64,000 nucleotides of DNA, from assembly GCF_000721495.1 (NCBI RefSeq), contig NZ_JOHY01000049.1, positions 1-64,000 on the forward strand. The letters run 5' to 3'. Below the pieces are notes generated by a model, which saw only the letters and a program-made list of their open reading frames with translations, did not search any database and was not told the origin of the DNA. This document shows positions 39,667-51,796 of this stretch, in pieces (position 1 is the stretch's first letter; every line of letters starts with the position of its first letter). Position numbers and translations under genes: made by a program. This DNA is from Streptomyces sp. NRRL F-5123. Lineage in GTDB: Bacteria; Actinomycetota; Actinomycetes; Streptomycetales; Streptomycetaceae.

Positions 39667-42600
39667 TCAGTCCCGCGCCCCCGGGAGGTCCTCCTCCGTC
39701 AGGCCGCCGTCGAGCAGGGCGAACAGCTCCTCGTCGGTGGCCGTGTCCAGGGCCAGCTCCGTACCGTCCCCCTCGTCGCCGGGGGCGGTGGCCGCGCCCT
39801 GCGGCGCGATGTCGTCCCAGCGGCTCAGCAGCGCCCGCAGCCGCCGGGTGATCCTGCCGTGCAGCTCCTCGCCCGGCGCGGACCGCAGCAGGGACCGCTC
39901 CAGGCTCTCGATCTCGTCGAGTACCGGCTCGGGCGCGGGCCCGGCCTGCGCGCCCTCGTCCGGGGTGAGCTTCGTCCGCAGGTGGCGGGCCAGCTCGGCC
40001 GGGGTCGGGTGGTCGAAGACCAGCGTCGCCGGGAAGGTGCAACCGGTCGCCGCGGCGAGCCGGTTGCGCAGGTCCACCGCGGTGAGCGAGTCGAACCCGG
40101 CGTCCCGGAAGGCGCTGTCGGGGTCCATGGACTCCGCGTCGCCGCCGCCCAGCGCGACGACCGCGTGCGAGCGGACGAGCTGGAGCAGGAAGGCGTGCCG
40201 CTCGGCCTCGTTGAGCGGCGCGAGCTGCCGCGCGACGCCCGTGCCGGGGTCGGCCGCCGCGGCCTGCGGCTGCACCGGCGTGCTGACCAGCCCGCGCCAC
40301 AGGGCCGGGAGGGCGCCCTCGCGGGCGAGGGCGCGCAGCCTGCCGGTGCGGATGCCGGTCGCGAGCAGCAGCGGCTCCGCCGAGCCGCGGGCCGCGTCGA
40401 ACAGGCCGAGCGCCAGCGGGGTGGGCAGGGCGGTGTAGTAGCCGGACATCCGGGTCCGGCTGGAGGTGGTGATGGTGGCCGTCAGGGCGCTGGTCTGCGC
40501 CCACAGGCCCCAGGCGATCGACGTCGCCGGCAGGCCCAGCGACCGCCGGTGGTGGGCGAGCGCGTCCAGGACGGTGTTCGCCGCCGCGTAGTTGCCCTGA
40601 GCGGGGGCGCCGGTGAGACCCGCGCCGGAGGAGAAGAGGACGAAGTCGGCGAGGTCGGCGCCCGCGGTCAGCTCGTGCAGATGCAGCGCCGCGTCGGCCT
40701 TGGGCCGCAGGACGGCGTCGATCCGCTCCGGGGTGAGCGAGCCCAGGATGCCGTCGTCGAGGACACCCGCGGTGTGCACCACCGACGTCAGCGGGTGCGC
40801 GGGCGGTACGGCGGCCAGCGCCCGCGCCAGGTCCGCACGGTCGCCGACGTCGCAGGCCACGATGTCGGCGGCGGCGCCGAGTCCGGCGAGGGCGGTGCGC
40901 AGCTCCTCCGCGCCGGGTGCCGCGGGCCCGCTGCGGCTCAGCAGCAGGAAGTGCCGGGCGCCACGGGCGGCGAGGTGGCGGGCGACGAGGCCGCCGAGGG
41001 TGCCCGTGCCGCCGGTGACCAGCACCGTGCCGTCGGGGTCCGGCTGCCGCGGCACCGTCAGCACGTTCTTGCCGACGTGCCGGGCCTGGCTCATGTGGCG
41101 GAAGGCCCCGACCGCCTGCCGCACGTCCCACGTCGTCAGCGGGGCCAGGTGCAGCGCACCCGCCCGGAAGAGGTCCATGACCTCGGCGAGCATCGCGCCG
41201 ATGCGGTCCACTCCCGCGTCGTCCAGCACGAACGCCCGGTAGCCGACGCCGGGATGGGCGGCGGCGACCTCGGCGGCGTCCCGGACGTCGGTCCTGCCCA
41301 TCTCGACGAAGCGCCCGCCGGACCGCAGCAGCCGCAGCGAGGCGTCGACGAACTCGCCGGCCAGCGAGTCGAGGACGACGTCGATGCCGCGCTCCCCCGC
41401 CTCGGCGGCGAAGCGCTGCTCGAAGTCCAGGGTGCGGCTGGACGCGATGTGCGCGTCGTCCAGCCCCGCGGCCCTCAGCACCGGCCACTTGGCCGGGCTC
41501 GCGGTCGCGAACACCCGGGCGCCGCGGTGCCGCGCGAGCTGCACGGCGGCCATGCCGACGCCGCCGGCCGCCGCGTGCACCAGCACCGACTCGCCGGCTT
41601 CCAGCCCGGCCAGGTCGGACAGCGCGTAGTGCGCGGTCACGAAGGCCACCGGCACGGAGGCGGCCTGCTCGAAGGACCAGTCCGCGGGGATCGGCGCGAG
41701 CAGCCGCTCGTCGGTCACCGCGACCGGCCCGAACGCGTGCGTGAGCAGCCCGAGGACGCGGTCGCCGGGCGCCAGCCCGGTGACGTCGCTGCCGACGGCG
41801 GTCACGGTGCCCGCCCCCTCGCCGCCGAGGTCGGCCTCGTCCGGGATGAGCCCGAGCGCCACCACGACGTCGTGGAAGTTGAGCCCCGCCGCACGCACCG
41901 CGACCCGCACCTCGCGCGGGCCCAGCGGCCCGTCCTGCGGGGCGCACTCGGCGAGGGTGAGCCCCTCCAGCGTGCGGGTGCCGGTGCACTCCAGCCGCCA
42001 CCCGGCCGCCCCGGCGGGCGGTACCAGGCCCTCCCCCGACGCGGCCCGGGCAAGCCGCGGGACCAGCAGGGCCCCGGCGCGGACGGCGAGTTGCGGCTCG
42101 CCGGCCGCGGTGACAGCGGCCCACAGCTCCCCCGGCGCGGGCTGCTCCGTGTCGTCGTCGACCAGGACGAAGGCCTCGGGGTGCTCGGTCTGCGCCGACC
42201 GCACCAGCCCCCACACGGCGGCCGCCGCGAGGTCCGCGACCCCCGCCCCGGCTTCCGCGGCGACCGCCCCCCGCGTCCTGACCACCAGCCGCGCACCGCC
42301 GAGGACGTCGTCGGACGCCTTGTCCTGGAGGACGCTCAGCGTGGCGGCGGTGACCTCCCGGACCCGGTCGGCGATGTCCGCGCTGCGGAATCCGCCGTCG
42401 GCGGGCGCGGCCCCGGCCCCCGCCGGGCTGCGGTCCCCGGCCGCCTCCCCGGCTTCGGGCAGCGTGTCGCCACCCGCACGGGCTTCCGGCACGCACCACA
42501 CCACCGTGGCCGGGACGGGGGTCCCCGCGGCCACCGCCGCGCGGAGCGCGTCGAGGTCGGGGTAGGGGGTGGCGTCCTGGCCGGACTCCGTCAGCCGGCT

Positions 42601-45600
42601 GGTGACTGCCGCGGCCCCGCCGTCCGTGCCGAGCACGGCCCAGCGCTGCGGGGCGCCCGCCGCGGGGACGGGAACCGGGGTCCAGTCGACGCGGAAGAGG
42701 GCGTCGCGCAGCGACGAGGTGTCGGCCGCGCGCAACTGCTCGGCGGTCACCGCCCGTACGACCAGCTCCCCCACCGAGACGACGGGGCGCCCGTCCAGGT
42801 CGGCGGCGGACAGCGCGACGCGCTCCGGGCCCAGCCGGCGCACCCGGACACGAAGGTCGGTCAGGCCCGGGGCGGCGAGGGCGACCTCGCCGAAGAGGAA
42901 GGGGAGCCACAGCCGCGCGGGCCCGTCCTCCTCCGCCATGAGGATGCCCGCCGCCTGCATCGCGGCGTCCAGCAGCGCGGGGTGGACGCCGTAGCGCCCG
43001 GCCTCGCCGCGCTGGGCGGCGCCGAGGCCGACCTCGGCGAAGACCTCGTCGCCGCGCCGCCAGGCCCGCCGGATGCCGCGGAAGGCCTCCCCGTAGGCGT
43101 AGCCGCGCTCGGCGTAGCCCTCGTACAGCCCCTCCGTGGGCAGCACCTCGGCCCCGGCGGGCGGCCAGACGGCGAGGTCGGCGGCTTCGGCGGCGAGCGG
43201 CGGGCCGCTCAGCTCCCCCGCGGCGTGGGACGTCCACTCGCCGTCGAGGGAGGAGTCCTCGGGCCGCGAGTAGACGGTCACCCGGCGGCTGCCCGCGGCG
43301 TCGGCGGCCGCGGCGACGACCTGGACCTGCACCGCGCCCTCCGGCGGGATCGCCATCGGGGCCTCCAGCGTCAGCTCGGTGACGCCGGAGCAGCCGGTCT
43401 CGGCCGCGGCGCGCAGCGCGAGTTCGACGAAGGCCGTGCCGGGCAGCAGCACCTGGTCCTCGACGGCGTGGTCGGCGAGCCAGCCGTGGGTCTGCGGCGA
43501 CAGCCGCCCGGAGAGCACGACGGCGCCGTTGTCGGCGGCGTCGATCGCGGCGCCGAGCATCGGGTGCTCGCCCGCGCGCAGCCCGGCCTTGCCGAGCGCG
43601 TCGCCGGAGGGCTGCTCCTGGTCCAGCCAGTAGCGCTGCCGCTGGAAGGCGTACGGCGGCAGGTCGACGCAGGCGCCGCCGGGCCGGCCGAGCAGCCGCT
43701 CCCAAGCGACGGGCACCCCGCCGGTGTGGGCCTGCGCGACCGAGCCGAGGAAGTCGTCCGGGCCGCCGCGGTCGCGGTGCAGGGTGCCGAGGACGAGTGC
43801 GGCGGCGTCCGCGGCCGCGATCGTCTCCTCCAGACCCATCGTCAGCACCGGGTGCGGGCTGGCCTCCACGAACAGCTCGTACCCGCGCTCGGTCAGGGTG
43901 CGGGTGACCTCGTCGAAGCGCACCGGCCGGCGCAGGTTGCGGTACCAGTAGTCCGCGTCGAGCCCGGTGGTGTCGAGCTGGCCGCCGGTCACCGCGGAGT
44001 AGAAGGGGATCCGGGAGGGCACGGGCGTGACGCCCGCGAGCTGCACGAGCAGTTCGTCGCGGATGCGCTCGACGTGCGGCGAGTGGGAGGCGTAGTCGAC
44101 GGGCAGGCGCCGCACCCGTACGTCCGAGTCCCGGTAGGTGTCGACGAGTTCGGCGATCGCGTCGGTGTCGCCGGAGACGACCACGGAGCCGGGCCCGTTG
44201 ACGACACCGACCGCGAGCCGGCCCGCCCATCGGGCGAGCGCCGCCTCGGCGTCGTCGCGTCCCATGCCGAGCGAGGCCATCGCGCCCTGCCCGGACAGCG
44301 CCACGATGGCGCGGCTGCGCAGCGCCACGATCCGGGCCGCGTCCTCCAGCGACAGCCCGCCCGCGACGCACGCGGCGGCGATCTCGCCCTGCGAGTGCCC
44401 GACGACGGCCGCGGGCGCGATCCCGGCGTGCTCCCACAGCGCGGCCAGCGACACCATGACGGCGAACAGGACCGGCTGGACGACGTCCACCCGCTCCAGG
44501 TCCGGGGCGCCTGGCGCGCCGCGCAGCACGTCGCGCACCGACCAGCCGGTGAAGGGGGCGAGCGCGGCCTCGCACGCGGCGAGCCGGTCCCGGAAGACCG
44601 GCTCGGCGTCGAGCAGCCCGAGCGCCATGCCCGCCCACTGCGAGCCCTGGCCGGGGAAGACGAACACCGCCTCGGCGGAGCGGCTGCGGGCCGCGCCCTG
44701 CACCACGCCGGGCGCGGGCCGCCCCTCGGCCAGCGCGTGCAGCCCGGCGAGCAGGGCCTCCCGGTCGGGGCCCAGCACCACGGCCCGGTGGCTGAGCGCG
44801 GCTCGCCGGACCAGCGCGGCGGCGGTGTCGCGCGCGTCCAGCTCCGGGTGCGCCGCGGCGAAGCCGGCGAGCTGCGCGGCCTGCCCGCGCAGCCCGCGCT
44901 CCCCGCGGCCGGAAAGGACCCACGCGACGACGCCCGGTCCCCCGGACGCGGGACCGGTGTCCGCGGTACGGGCAGGGGTGGCGGCACCGGCGTCGGCGTC
45001 GGCGTCGGCAGAACGGGCAGGCCCGGACCCGGCGGCCCTCCCCGGGGCCGTGGCAGCGGCAGGCGCCTCCGCCGCCGGGGCCTGTTCGAGGACGAGGTGG
45101 GCGTTGGTGCCGCTCACGCCGAAGGAGGAGACTCCCGCGCGGCGCGGGTGGCCGGCGTCCGGCCAGGGCTGCGCCTTGACGGCCAGTTCGACGTCGCCCG
45201 CCTCCCAGTCGACGTGCCGGCTCGGCTCGTCGACGTGCAGCGTCGCGGGCAGCATGCCGTGCCGCATCGCGAGCACCATCTTCATCACGCCCGCCGCGCC
45301 CGCGGTCGCCTGCGTGTGGCCGATGTTGGACTTCACCGACCCCAGCAGCAGTGGCTTGCCGTCCGGCCGGTCCTGCCCGTACGTCGCGAGCAGCGCCTGC
45401 GCCTCGATCGGGTCGCCCAGCGTGGTGCCGGTGCCGTGCGCCTCGACGACGTCCACGTCCCGCAGCGTCAGGCCCAGGCCGAGGCCCTCGGCGAAGCCGA
45501 AGCCGTCCGCGGCCTCGGCGAAGGCCTTGCACCGCCCGTCCGCGGACAGCGCGCGCTGCCGGCTGAACTCGACGATGACGCGCGGGCTCGACATGACGGT

Positions 45601-46281
45601 CACACCGCCCGCGACGGCGAGCGTGCACTCGCCCGACCGCAGCGCCTGGCAGGCCATGTGCAGCGTCACCAGCGACGACGAGCACGCCGTGTCGACCGTC
45701 ACCGCGGGCCCTTCGAGGCCGAAGACGTAGCTCACCCGGCCGGACAGGATGCTCGGGGTCGTGCCCGCGACGGCGTAGCCCTCCATGCCGTGCGGGTAGT
45801 CCGAGGGCCCGGCGCCGACGAAGACGCCGGTACGGCTGCCGCGCAGGCTCTGCGGATCGATCCCGGCGGCCTCGAACAGCTCCCAGGTGCCCTCCAGCAG
45901 CAGCCGCTGCCGCGGGTCCATGGCGAGCGCCTCGCGTGGCGAGATCCCGAAGAACTCCGCGTCGAAGCCCGCCACCCCGGTCAGGAAGCCGCCCTCGCGG
46001 ACGTAACTGGTGCCGAGGTGGTCGGGGTCGGGGTCGTACAGCCCGCCCAGGTCCCAGCCGCGGTCGGCGGGGAAGCCGGTGACGGCGTCGCGGCCGTCGG
46101 CCAGCAGCCGCCACAGCTCGTCGGGCGAGGTGACGCCGCCGGGCAGCCGGCAGGACATCGCGACGATCGCTATGGGCTCGCGGAGCGTCGCCTCCAGCTC
46201 GTCGTTGCGCGCCCGCAGCCGCCGGGTCTCCTTGACCGATTCGCGCAGCGCCTTGGTGATCTCTTCGATGGATGCACTCAT
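39667..46281 (-). CDS. Single-module type I PKS (KS-AT-DH-ER-KR-ACP) with a 53-residue gap in its KS
   Basis: A 2204-residue module. N-terminal docking coiled coil (1-33); KS from 34 (Cys200, His282, His322); AT about 538-830 (GHSQGE, Ser630; YASH 730-733, methylmalonyl-type); DH with LADHAV near 925; ER with [18 protein letters not shown] with TGGTGTLG, an LDD motif (B-type) and GNYAAAN; ACP (GFDSL, Ser2065); C-terminal docking sequence ([12 protein letters not shown]). Full reduction of an alpha-methyl unit is expected. The KS catalytic Cys and first His are 82 residues apart instead of 135 as in other KS domains here, a 159-bp in-frame loss at the edge of a 100-bp perfect repeat; as written the KS is unlikely to fold, so this may be an assembly error. 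It follows the three-module PKS gene by 7 nt. No thioesterase. Confidence 0.88.
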   Translation of the reverse strand: MSASIEEITKALRESVKETRRLRARNDELEATLREPIAIVAMSCRLPGGVTSPDELWRLLADGRDAVTGFPADRGWDLGGLYDPDPDHLGTSYVREGGFLTGVAGFDAEFFGISPREALAMDPRQRLLLEGTWELFEAAGIDPQSLRGSRTGVFVGAGPSDYPHGMEGYAVAGTTPSILSGRVSYVFGLEGPAVTVDTACSSSLVTLHMACQALRSGECTLAVAGGVTVMSSPRVIVEFSRQRALSADGRCKAFAEAADGFGFAEGLGLGLTLRDVDVVEAHGTGTTLGDPIEAQALLATYGQDRPDGKPLLLGSVKSNIGHTQATAGAAGVMKMVLAMRHGMLPATLHVDEPSRHVDWEAGDVELAVKAQPWPDAGHPRRAGVSSFGVSGTNAHLVLEQAPAAEAPAAATAPGRAAGSGPARSADADADAGAATPARTADTGPASGGPGVVAWVLSGRGERGLRGQAAQLAGFAAAHPELDARDTAAALVRRAALSHRAVVLGPDREALLAGLHALAEGRPAPGVVQGAARSRSAEAVFVFPGQGSQWAGMALGLLDAEPVFRDRLAACEAALAPFTGWSVRDVLRGAPGAPDLERVDVVQPVLFAVMVSLAALWEHAGIAPAAVVGHSQGEIAAACVAGGLSLEDAARIVALRSRAIVALSGQGAMASLGMGRDDAEAALARWAGRLAVGVVNGPGSVVVSGDTDAIAELVDTYRDSDVRVRRLPVDYASHSPHVERIRDELLVQLAGVTPVPSRIPFYSAVTGGQLDTTGLDADYWYRNLRRPVRFDEVTRTLTERGYELFVEASPHPVLTMGLEETIAAADAAALVLGTLHRDRGGPDDFLGSVAQAHTGGVPVAWERLLGRPGGACVDLPPYAFQRQRYWLDQEQPSGDALGKAGLRAGEHPMLGAAIDAADNGAVVLSGRLSPQTHGWLADHAVEDQVLLPGTAFVELALRAAAETGCSGVTELTLEAPMAIPPEGAVQVQVVAAAADAAGSRRVTVYSRPEDSSLDGEWTSHAAGELSGPPLAAEAADLAVWPPAGAEVLPTEGLYEGYAERGYAYGEAFRGIRRAWRRGDEVFAEVGLGAAQRGEAGRYGVHPALLDAAMQAAGILMAEEDGPARLWLPFLFGEVALAAPGLTDLRVRVRRLGPERVALSAADLDGRPVVSVGELVVRAVTAEQLRAADTSSLRDALFRVDWTPVPVPAAGAPQRWAVLGTDGGAAAVTSRLTESGQDATPYPDLDALRAAVAAGTPVPATVVWCVPEARAGGDTLPEAGEAAGDRSPAGAGAAPADGGFRSADIADRVREVTAATLSVLQDKASDDVLGGARLVVRTRGAVAAEAGAGVADLAAAAVWGLVRSAQTEHPEAFVLVDDDTEQPAPGELWAAVTAAGEPQLAVRAGALLVPRLARAASGEGLVPPAGAAGWRLECTGTRTLEGLTLAECAPQDGPLGPREVRVAVRAAGLNFHDVVVALGLIPDEADLGGEGAGTVTAVGSDVTGLAPGDRVLGLLTHAFGPVAVTDERLLAPIPADWSFEQAASVPVAFVTAHYALSDLAGLEAGESVLVHAAAGGVGMAAVQLARHRGARVFATASPAKWPVLRAAGLDDAHIASSRTLDFEQRFAAEAGERGIDVVLDSLAGEFVDASLRLLRSGGRFVEMGRTDVRDAAEVAAAHPGVGYRAFVLDDAGVDRIGAMLAEVMDLFRAGALHLAPLTTWDVRQAVGAFRHMSQARHVGKNVLTVPRQPDPDGTVLVTGGTGTLGGLVARHLAARGARHFLLLSRSGPAAPGAEELRTALAGLGAAADIVACDVGDRADLARALAAVPPAHPLTSVVHTAGVLDDGILGSLTPERIDAVLRPKADAALHLHELTAGADLADFVLFSSGAGLTGAPAQGNYAAANTVLDALAHHRRSLGLPATSIAWGLWAQTSALTATITTSSRTRMSGYYTALPTPLALGLFDAARGSAEPLLLATGIRTGRLRALAREGALPALWRGLVSTPVQPQAAAADPGTGVARQLAPLNEAERHAFLLQLVRSHAVVALGGGDAESMDPDSAFRDAGFDSLTAVDLRNRLAAATGCTFPATLVFDHPTPAELARHLRTKLTPDEGAQAGPAPEPVLDEIESLERSLLRSAPGEELHGRITRRLRALLSRWDDIAPQGAATAPGDEGDGTELALDTATDEELFALLDGGLTEEDLPGARD
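45377..45476 (-). repeat. 100-bp perfect direct repeat, copy A (KS of the single-module PKS)
   Basis: Identical to 51696-51795 over 100 bp. It encodes the KS segment around [20 protein letters not shown]. The internal gap of this KS starts exactly at the high-coordinate end of the repeat. Confidence 0.95.
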
Positions 46282-46288
46282 CGGGACC

Positions 46289-49200
46289 TCACTCTCCGGA
46301 GTTCACGGCGCGGATCAGCTCGTCCACGTCCATGTCGTCGACCAGACCGTCGACCAGGTCGACGTCCGCCGCCGCCGCTTCCGCGGGATCGGCGGGATCG
46401 TCCGCCGGGGTCTCGTCCGCGGGGGCGAGCATGTCGTTCAGCCGGCGGGCGAGGTCGGTGGGCGTCGGGCAGTCGAAGATGACGGTCGCGGGCAGCCGCA
46501 GGCCGGTCGCGCCGGCGAGCCGGTTGCGCAGCTCGACGGCGGTGAGCGAGTCGAAGCCCATCTCGACGAAGCCGCGGTCGACGTCCAGCGCGGACGCCGA
46601 GCCGTGGCCAAGGACCGCGGCGGACTGCTTCCTGACCAGCACCACGAGCGCCTGCCGCCGCTCGCCCGCCGTCATCCCGGCGAACTGCTCGGCCCCGCCC
46701 GGCGCGGCGGCCGCACCCGAGGCGGCGGTGCGCTCGGGCCTGGTGCGGCGCGGCGCCAGCAGCCGCATCACCGGCGGCAGCGTGCCCGCGGCGTCCTGTG
46801 CGCGCAGCGCCTCGCGGTCGATGTGCGCGGTCACCACCAGGGCCTCGGCGGCGCGGGCGCCCTGGTCGAAGAGGGCGAGGCCCTCGGCGGCGGACATGGC
46901 CTGCGCGCCGGAGCGCGAGAGCCGGTCGCGGTCCTGTGCGCTCATCTGGCCGGTGAGCGCGCTGTCGTTGGCCCACAGGCCCCAGGCGAGCGAGCTGCCG
47001 GCCTGGCCGCGCGAGCGGCGGACGGCGGCGAGGGTGTCCAGGAAGACGTTCGCCGCGCCGTAGTTGGCCTGGCCGGGGTTGCCGAGCAGACCGGCGGCGG
47101 AGGAGTACATGACGAACATGCCGAGGTCGAGATTTTCGGTCAGCTCGTCGAGGTGGACGGCGGCGTCGACCTTGGGCCGCAGCACGGGGGCCAGCCGCTC
47201 GGGGGTGAGCGAGCCGAGCACCGTGTCGTCCAGCACGCCCGCGGTGTGCACCACGGCGGTGAGCGGGTGCCCGGCGGGCAGGCCGCCGAGCAGCGCGGCG
47301 AGCGCGTCGCGGTCGGCGATGTCGCACGCCGCCACCCGCGCCTCGGCGCCCAGCTCGGCCAGCTCCGCGACCAGTTCGGCCGCTCCCGGGGCGTTCGGGC
47401 CCTGCCGGCTCGCAAGGACGAGGTGGCGCATGCCCCACGGCCCGGCGAGGTGCTTGGCGACCAGGGCGCCGAGCGTTCCGGTGCCGCCGGTGACCAGGAC
47501 GGTGCCCTCGGGGTCGGGCGAGTGCGGGACGGTCAGGACGAGCTTGCCGACGTGCTTGGCCTGCGCCATGTGGCGGAAGGCGGCGGGCGCGTCGCGTACG
47601 TCCCAGGTGCGGACGGGCAGCGGCGCGAGTGCGCCCTCCCGCAGCAGCCCGACGACCTCGGCGAGCGTGTCCCGCACGACCTGCGGGCTCATGTCCGGCA
47701 CCAGGTCGACCGGCGTGTAGAGCACGCCGGGGAAGTCCGCGGCGACCTGCGCGGGGTCGCGCCGGTCGGTCTTGCCCAGCTCGACGAAGTGCCCGCCGTT
47801 CGGCAGCACCCGCAGGCCCGCGCCGACGAGGTCGCCCGTCAGCGAGTTGAGCACGGTGTCCACGCCCGCGCCGCCGGTGGCGGCGAGGATCCGGTCGGCG
47901 AAGTCGGCGTCCCGGGAGGACGCGATGTGCGTGTCGTCCAGGCCCATGAGCCGCAGCGTGTCGTGCTTGCCGGGGCTCGCGGTGGCGAAGACCTCGGCGC
48001 CCAGGTGGCGGGCGATCCGGACGGCCGCGGTGCCGACGCCGCCGGCCGCCGCGTGGATCAGGACGCGCTGCCCGGCGCGCAGGCCCGCCACCGCGGTGAG
48101 CGCGAAGTAGGCGGTGAGGTACGCGGACGGGACCGCGGCCGCCTGCTCGAAGGTCCAGCCCGCGGGCATCGGCACGACCCAGCGGTGGTCGGTGACCGCT
48201 TCGGTGGCGAAGGCCCGCGGCATCAGGCCGAGGACCCGGTCGCCGGGCTTCAGGCCGGTCACCCCGGAGCCGACCGCGGCGACCGTGCCCGCGCCCTCAC
48301 CGCCGATGAACAGGCCCTCGTCCGGCGGCAGTCCGAGCGCGACGAGCAGGTCGTGGAAGGCGATCCCGGCGGCGCGGACCCGGATGCGCACCTGGTCGGG
48401 CGCGAGGGCCTCCCCGGTGTCCGGGCAGGGCACGGCGGTGATGGCGTCCAGGACGCCTGCCGGGTCGGGTTCGAGCCGCCAGCGCCCGCCGAGCGGCGGG
48501 GTCAGCCGGCCCTGCGGGGTGCCGGTCGCCGCGAGCCGCGGGATCAGCAGCGCGCCGCCGCGGATCGCGAGCTGCGGCTCGTCCCCGGCGAGGGCGTGCA
48601 CGAGGGCGGTGGCCCACTCCTCCTCGTCGAGGTCGACGAGCACGATCCGCCCGGGGTTCTCCGCCTGCGCCGAGCGGACCAGGCCCCACACCGGTGAGGC
48701 CGCCAGGTCGTAGACGTCGTCGCCCTCGCCCGCCGGGAGGGCCCGGCGGGTGACGACGACGAGCCGGGTGTCGGCCGTCCGCTCGCTGTCCAGCCAGGCC
48801 TGGAGGTCGCCCAGCACGGAGGCGGTGAGGTCGAGCACCGCGCCGGGCAGCGCGGCCCCGGGCTCCTTGGCGCAGCACAGCAGCGCGACACGGGGGGCCG
48901 CCGCGCCGCGGTCGAGGGCGCCCAGCAGGGCGGCCAGGTCCGGGTGGGCGGTGAGGTCCACCCCGGCGCCCGGCAGCGCGCCGGACAGGCCGAAGACGTC
49001 CTCGCCGGCGAGTGCCCAGTCGCCCGCGGCGCTCGCCCTGGGCGCCGGGAGCGGCACCCAGTCGAGCCGGTGGAGCGAGCGGCCCGCGGGGCTCGCGGCC
49101 GTCGACAGCGCCTCGGCCGACACCGGCCGGGTGACGAGGCGTTCGACGGCGAGGACGGGCTCGCCGGTCTCGTCGGCGGCGGTCAGCGCGACCGCACCCG

Positions 49201-51796
49201 TACCGGCCGGGGCGATGCGCACGCGCAGGGTGCGGGCGCCGGACGCGAACAGCCGGATGCCCGCGAGGCTGAACGGGAGCCGCACGGTGCGGCCTTGGCC
49301 GTCGCCCTGGGCGTCGCCCTGGACGGCGTTCGGCGCGAGGACCATGGCGTGCAGGGCGGCGTCGAGCAGGGCCGGGTGCATGCCGTAGCGGTCGGCCTCC
49401 TCCTGCACCCCCGCGGGGGGCGTCACCTCTGCGTAGACCTCGTCGCCGCGCAGCCAGGCGCGGGCCAGGCCCTGGAACGACGGGCCGTAGGTGTAGCCGG
49501 CCTCGGCCCCGGCCGCGTAGAAGGACTCCTGGTCCATCGCGACCGGTTCGGCGCCGGGCGGAGGCCAGGCGGTGAGCGGGGCCGGTTCGGGCCCTTCGGC
49601 CTCGGCGAGCAGCGCGGAGGCGTGCCGCGTCCACTCGCCGTCCTGGCCCTCGGGCCGGGAGTAGACGGCGAGCGGGCGCTGCCCGGTGTCGTCGGGGGCG
49701 CCGACCATGAGCTGGAGGCGGACCGCTTCGGTGCCGCGCAGCAGCAGCGGGGCCTCCAGGGTCAGCTCCTCGACCCGCGGGCAGCCCGCCTCGGCCCCCG
49801 CGCGCAGGGCGAGTTCGGCGAAGCCGGTGCCGGGCAGCAGGGCCACACCGTTGACGGCGTGGTCGGCGAGCCAGGGGCGGGTCGCCGCGGACAGCCGCCC
49901 GGTGAGGACCAGGCCGCCGCTGTCGGCGAGTTCGACGGCGGCGCCGAGCAGCGGGTGGTCCGGGGTGCCCACGCCGAGGTCGGCGGGGTCGACGGCGGCG
50001 CGCTCCTCCTCCAGCCAGAACCGCTGCCGGTCGAAGGCGTAGGTCGGCAGCGGGACGGACCGGCCGCCGGGGAGCAGCCTGCCCCAGTCCAGTTCGGCGC
50101 CGTTGGCCCAGGCCTCGGCGAGAGAGGCGGTGAAGCGGGCCATGCCGCCCTCGTCGCGGCGCAGCGAGCCGACGGTGACGGGCTCGGCGGAGTCGTCCGC
50201 GGACACCGCGGTGTCCATGACGGCTGCGGTGAGCACCGGGTGCGGGGTGACCTCGACGAACATGCTGAAGCCGTTGTCCAGCAGCGCCCTGGTGGCGCGG
50301 GCGAAGAGCACCGGCTCGCGCAGGTTGCGGAACCAGTACCCGGCGTCCAGCTCCGTGGTGTCGAGCGGCTCGCCGGTCACCGCGCTGTAGAAGGGGATGC
50401 GGGCGCGCTGCGGGGCGATGCCCTTGAGCTTGGCCAGCAGGTCCTCGCGCATCGGCTCGACCTGGGGCGAGTGGGAGGCGTAGGTGACCTCGATGCGCCG
50501 GATGCGGATGCCGCGCCGCTTGCACTCCTCGGTCAGCTCGTCGAGGTCGCCGGTGTCTCCGGCGACGACGACCTGCGAGGGGCTGTTGACGGTCGCGACC
50601 GTGAGGCGCCCCCCGGCGGGGGCGAGGAGTTCGGCCGCCTGCCGCTCGTCGGTCTGCAGCGAGGCCATGCCGGACGAGCCGGTCAGCCTGGTGATCTCCA
50701 GCGAGCGTACGGCGACGATCCGCGCGGCGTCCTCCAGCGACAGCGCCCCGGCCACGTGGGCGGCGGCGATCTCGCCCTGCGAGTGGCCGACGACGGCCGC
50801 CGGGCTCACCCCGTAGTGCTGCCACAGCCGGGCGAGGGAGACCATCACGGCGAAGAGCGCGGGCTGCACGACGTCGACCCGATCCAGGCCGGGCGCCCCC
50901 TCGGCCTGCCGCAGCACGCCGGTGAGCGACCAGTCCGTGTACGGGGCGAGGGCCTGCTCGCACTCGCGGATGCTGCTCGCGAACTCCGGTGAGGTGTCGA
51001 GCAGTTCGGCGGCCATGCCGGCCCACTGGGAGCCCTGGCCGGGGAAGACGAACACGACGCGCGGCTTGCGGCGCGCGACGCCGTGCACCAGCCCGGGGTC
51101 GGGCTCGCCGTCGGCCAGCCGGGCGAGCCCGGCGATCCGGTCGGGCCCGTCGGGGGAGGTCCCGGTCCCGCCGCCCAGCACCACCGCGCGGTGCGGCAGC
51201 GCGGCCCGGCTCGCGGCCAGGCTCCAGCCGACGTCGCGGGGCAGCGGTCCGGCGGTGCCGGACTCGGCCGCGAGCGCCTCGGCGAGCTTGCCCGCCTGCT
51301 GCCGCAGCGCGGCCGCGGAGGCCGCCGAGACGGGCCACAGCACGGGCGGGGCGGCGGGCGCCTCCGGCGCGGGGTCCCCGGCGGCCTGCTCGGACGGCGG
51401 CTGTTCGAGGATGAGGTGGACGTTGGTGCCGCTGACGCCGAAGGAGGACACGCCCGCGCGCCGCGGGTGGTCGTCGGCGGGCCACGGCTGCGCCTTGACG
51501 GCCAGCTCGACCGCGCCCGCCGTCCAGTCGACCTTGGTGCTGGGCTCGTCGACGTGCAGCGTCGCGGGCACCGTGCCGTGCCGCATGGACAGCACCATCT
51601 TCAGCACGCCGACCGCGCCGGCCGCGGCCTGCGTGTGGCCGATGTTGGACTTGCCCGAGCCGAGCAGCAGCGGCTTCCCGGCCGGGCGGTCCTGGCCGTA
51701 CGTCGCGAGCAGCGCCTGCGCCTCGATCGGGTCGCCCAGCGTGGTGCCGGTGCCGTGCGCCTCGACGACGTCCACGTCCCGCAGCGTCAGGCCCAC
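46289..51796 (-). CDS. C-terminal part of the split three-module PKS (rest of KS3, AT-DH-ER-KR-ACP)
   Basis: About 1835 residues from a GTG at 51796, continuing the KS that breaks off in the gene at 51787-61569. It holds the KS3 remainder ([14 protein letters not shown]), AT about 248-530 (Ser339; YASH 439-442, methylmalonyl-type), DH about 613-850 (His646 in [10 protein letters not shown], Asp812), ER ([16 protein letters not shown]), KR ([11 protein letters not shown] motif, ANYGAAN) and ACP ([14 protein letters not shown]). The C-terminal docking tail ([11 protein letters not shown]) suits the N-terminus of the next PKS. About 139 bp of KS3 is missing at the junction, causing the frameshift. 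I expect one continuous gene of about 15.4 kb (46289-61569) in the real genome. It would be dead as written. Confidence 0.85.
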   Translation of the reverse strand: MGLTLRDVDVVEAHGTGTTLGDPIEAQALLATYGQDRPAGKPLLLGSGKSNIGHTQAAAGAVGVLKMVLSMRHGTVPATLHVDEPSTKVDWTAGAVELAVKAQPWPADDHPRRAGVSSFGVSGTNVHLILEQPPSEQAAGDPAPEAPAAPPVLWPVSAASAAALRQQAGKLAEALAAESGTAGPLPRDVGWSLAASRAALPHRAVVLGGGTGTSPDGPDRIAGLARLADGEPDPGLVHGVARRKPRVVFVFPGQGSQWAGMAAELLDTSPEFASSIRECEQALAPYTDWSLTGVLRQAEGAPGLDRVDVVQPALFAVMVSLARLWQHYGVSPAAVVGHSQGEIAAAHVAGALSLEDAARIVAVRSLEITRLTGSSGMASLQTDERQAAELLAPAGGRLTVATVNSPSQVVVAGDTGDLDELTEECKRRGIRIRRIEVTYASHSPQVEPMREDLLAKLKGIAPQRARIPFYSAVTGEPLDTTELDAGYWFRNLREPVLFARATRALLDNGFSMFVEVTPHPVLTAAVMDTAVSADDSAEPVTVGSLRRDEGGMARFTASLAEAWANGAELDWGRLLPGGRSVPLPTYAFDRQRFWLEEERAAVDPADLGVGTPDHPLLGAAVELADSGGLVLTGRLSAATRPWLADHAVNGVALLPGTGFAELALRAGAEAGCPRVEELTLEAPLLLRGTEAVRLQLMVGAPDDTGQRPLAVYSRPEGQDGEWTRHASALLAEAEGPEPAPLTAWPPPGAEPVAMDQESFYAAGAEAGYTYGPSFQGLARAWLRGDEVYAEVTPPAGVQEEADRYGMHPALLDAALHAMVLAPNAVQGDAQGDGQGRTVRLPFSLAGIRLFASGARTLRVRIAPAGTGAVALTAADETGEPVLAVERLVTRPVSAEALSTAASPAGRSLHRLDWVPLPAPRASAAGDWALAGEDVFGLSGALPGAGVDLTAHPDLAALLGALDRGAAAPRVALLCCAKEPGAALPGAVLDLTASVLGDLQAWLDSERTADTRLVVVTRRALPAGEGDDVYDLAASPVWGLVRSAQAENPGRIVLVDLDEEEWATALVHALAGDEPQLAIRGGALLIPRLAATGTPQGRLTPPLGGRWRLEPDPAGVLDAITAVPCPDTGEALAPDQVRIRVRAAGIAFHDLLVALGLPPDEGLFIGGEGAGTVAAVGSGVTGLKPGDRVLGLMPRAFATEAVTDHRWVVPMPAGWTFEQAAAVPSAYLTAYFALTAVAGLRAGQRVLIHAAAGGVGTAAVRIARHLGAEVFATASPGKHDTLRLMGLDDTHIASSRDADFADRILAATGGAGVDTVLNSLTGDLVGAGLRVLPNGGHFVELGKTDRRDPAQVAADFPGVLYTPVDLVPDMSPQVVRDTLAEVVGLLREGALAPLPVRTWDVRDAPAAFRHMAQAKHVGKLVLTVPHSPDPEGTVLVTGGTGTLGALVAKHLAGPWGMRHLVLASRQGPNAPGAAELVAELAELGAEARVAACDIADRDALAALLGGLPAGHPLTAVVHTAGVLDDTVLGSLTPERLAPVLRPKVDAAVHLDELTENLDLGMFVMYSSAAGLLGNPGQANYGAANVFLDTLAAVRRSRGQAGSSLAWGLWANDSALTGQMSAQDRDRLSRSGAQAMSAAEGLALFDQGARAAEALVVTAHIDREALRAQDAAGTLPPVMRLLAPRRTRPERTAASGAAAAPGGAEQFAGMTAGERRQALVVLVRKQSAAVLGHGSASALDVDRGFVEMGFDSLTAVELRNRLAGATGLRLPATVIFDCPTPTDLARRLNDMLAPADETPADDPADPAEAAAADVDLVDGLVDDMDVDELIRAVNSGE
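51696..51795 (-). repeat. 100-bp perfect direct repeat, copy B (KS3 of the three-module PKS)
   Basis: Identical to 45377-45476. The KS3 frameshift junction lies at the high-coordinate end of this copy, just as the in-frame KS gap does at copy A. Confidence 0.95.
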
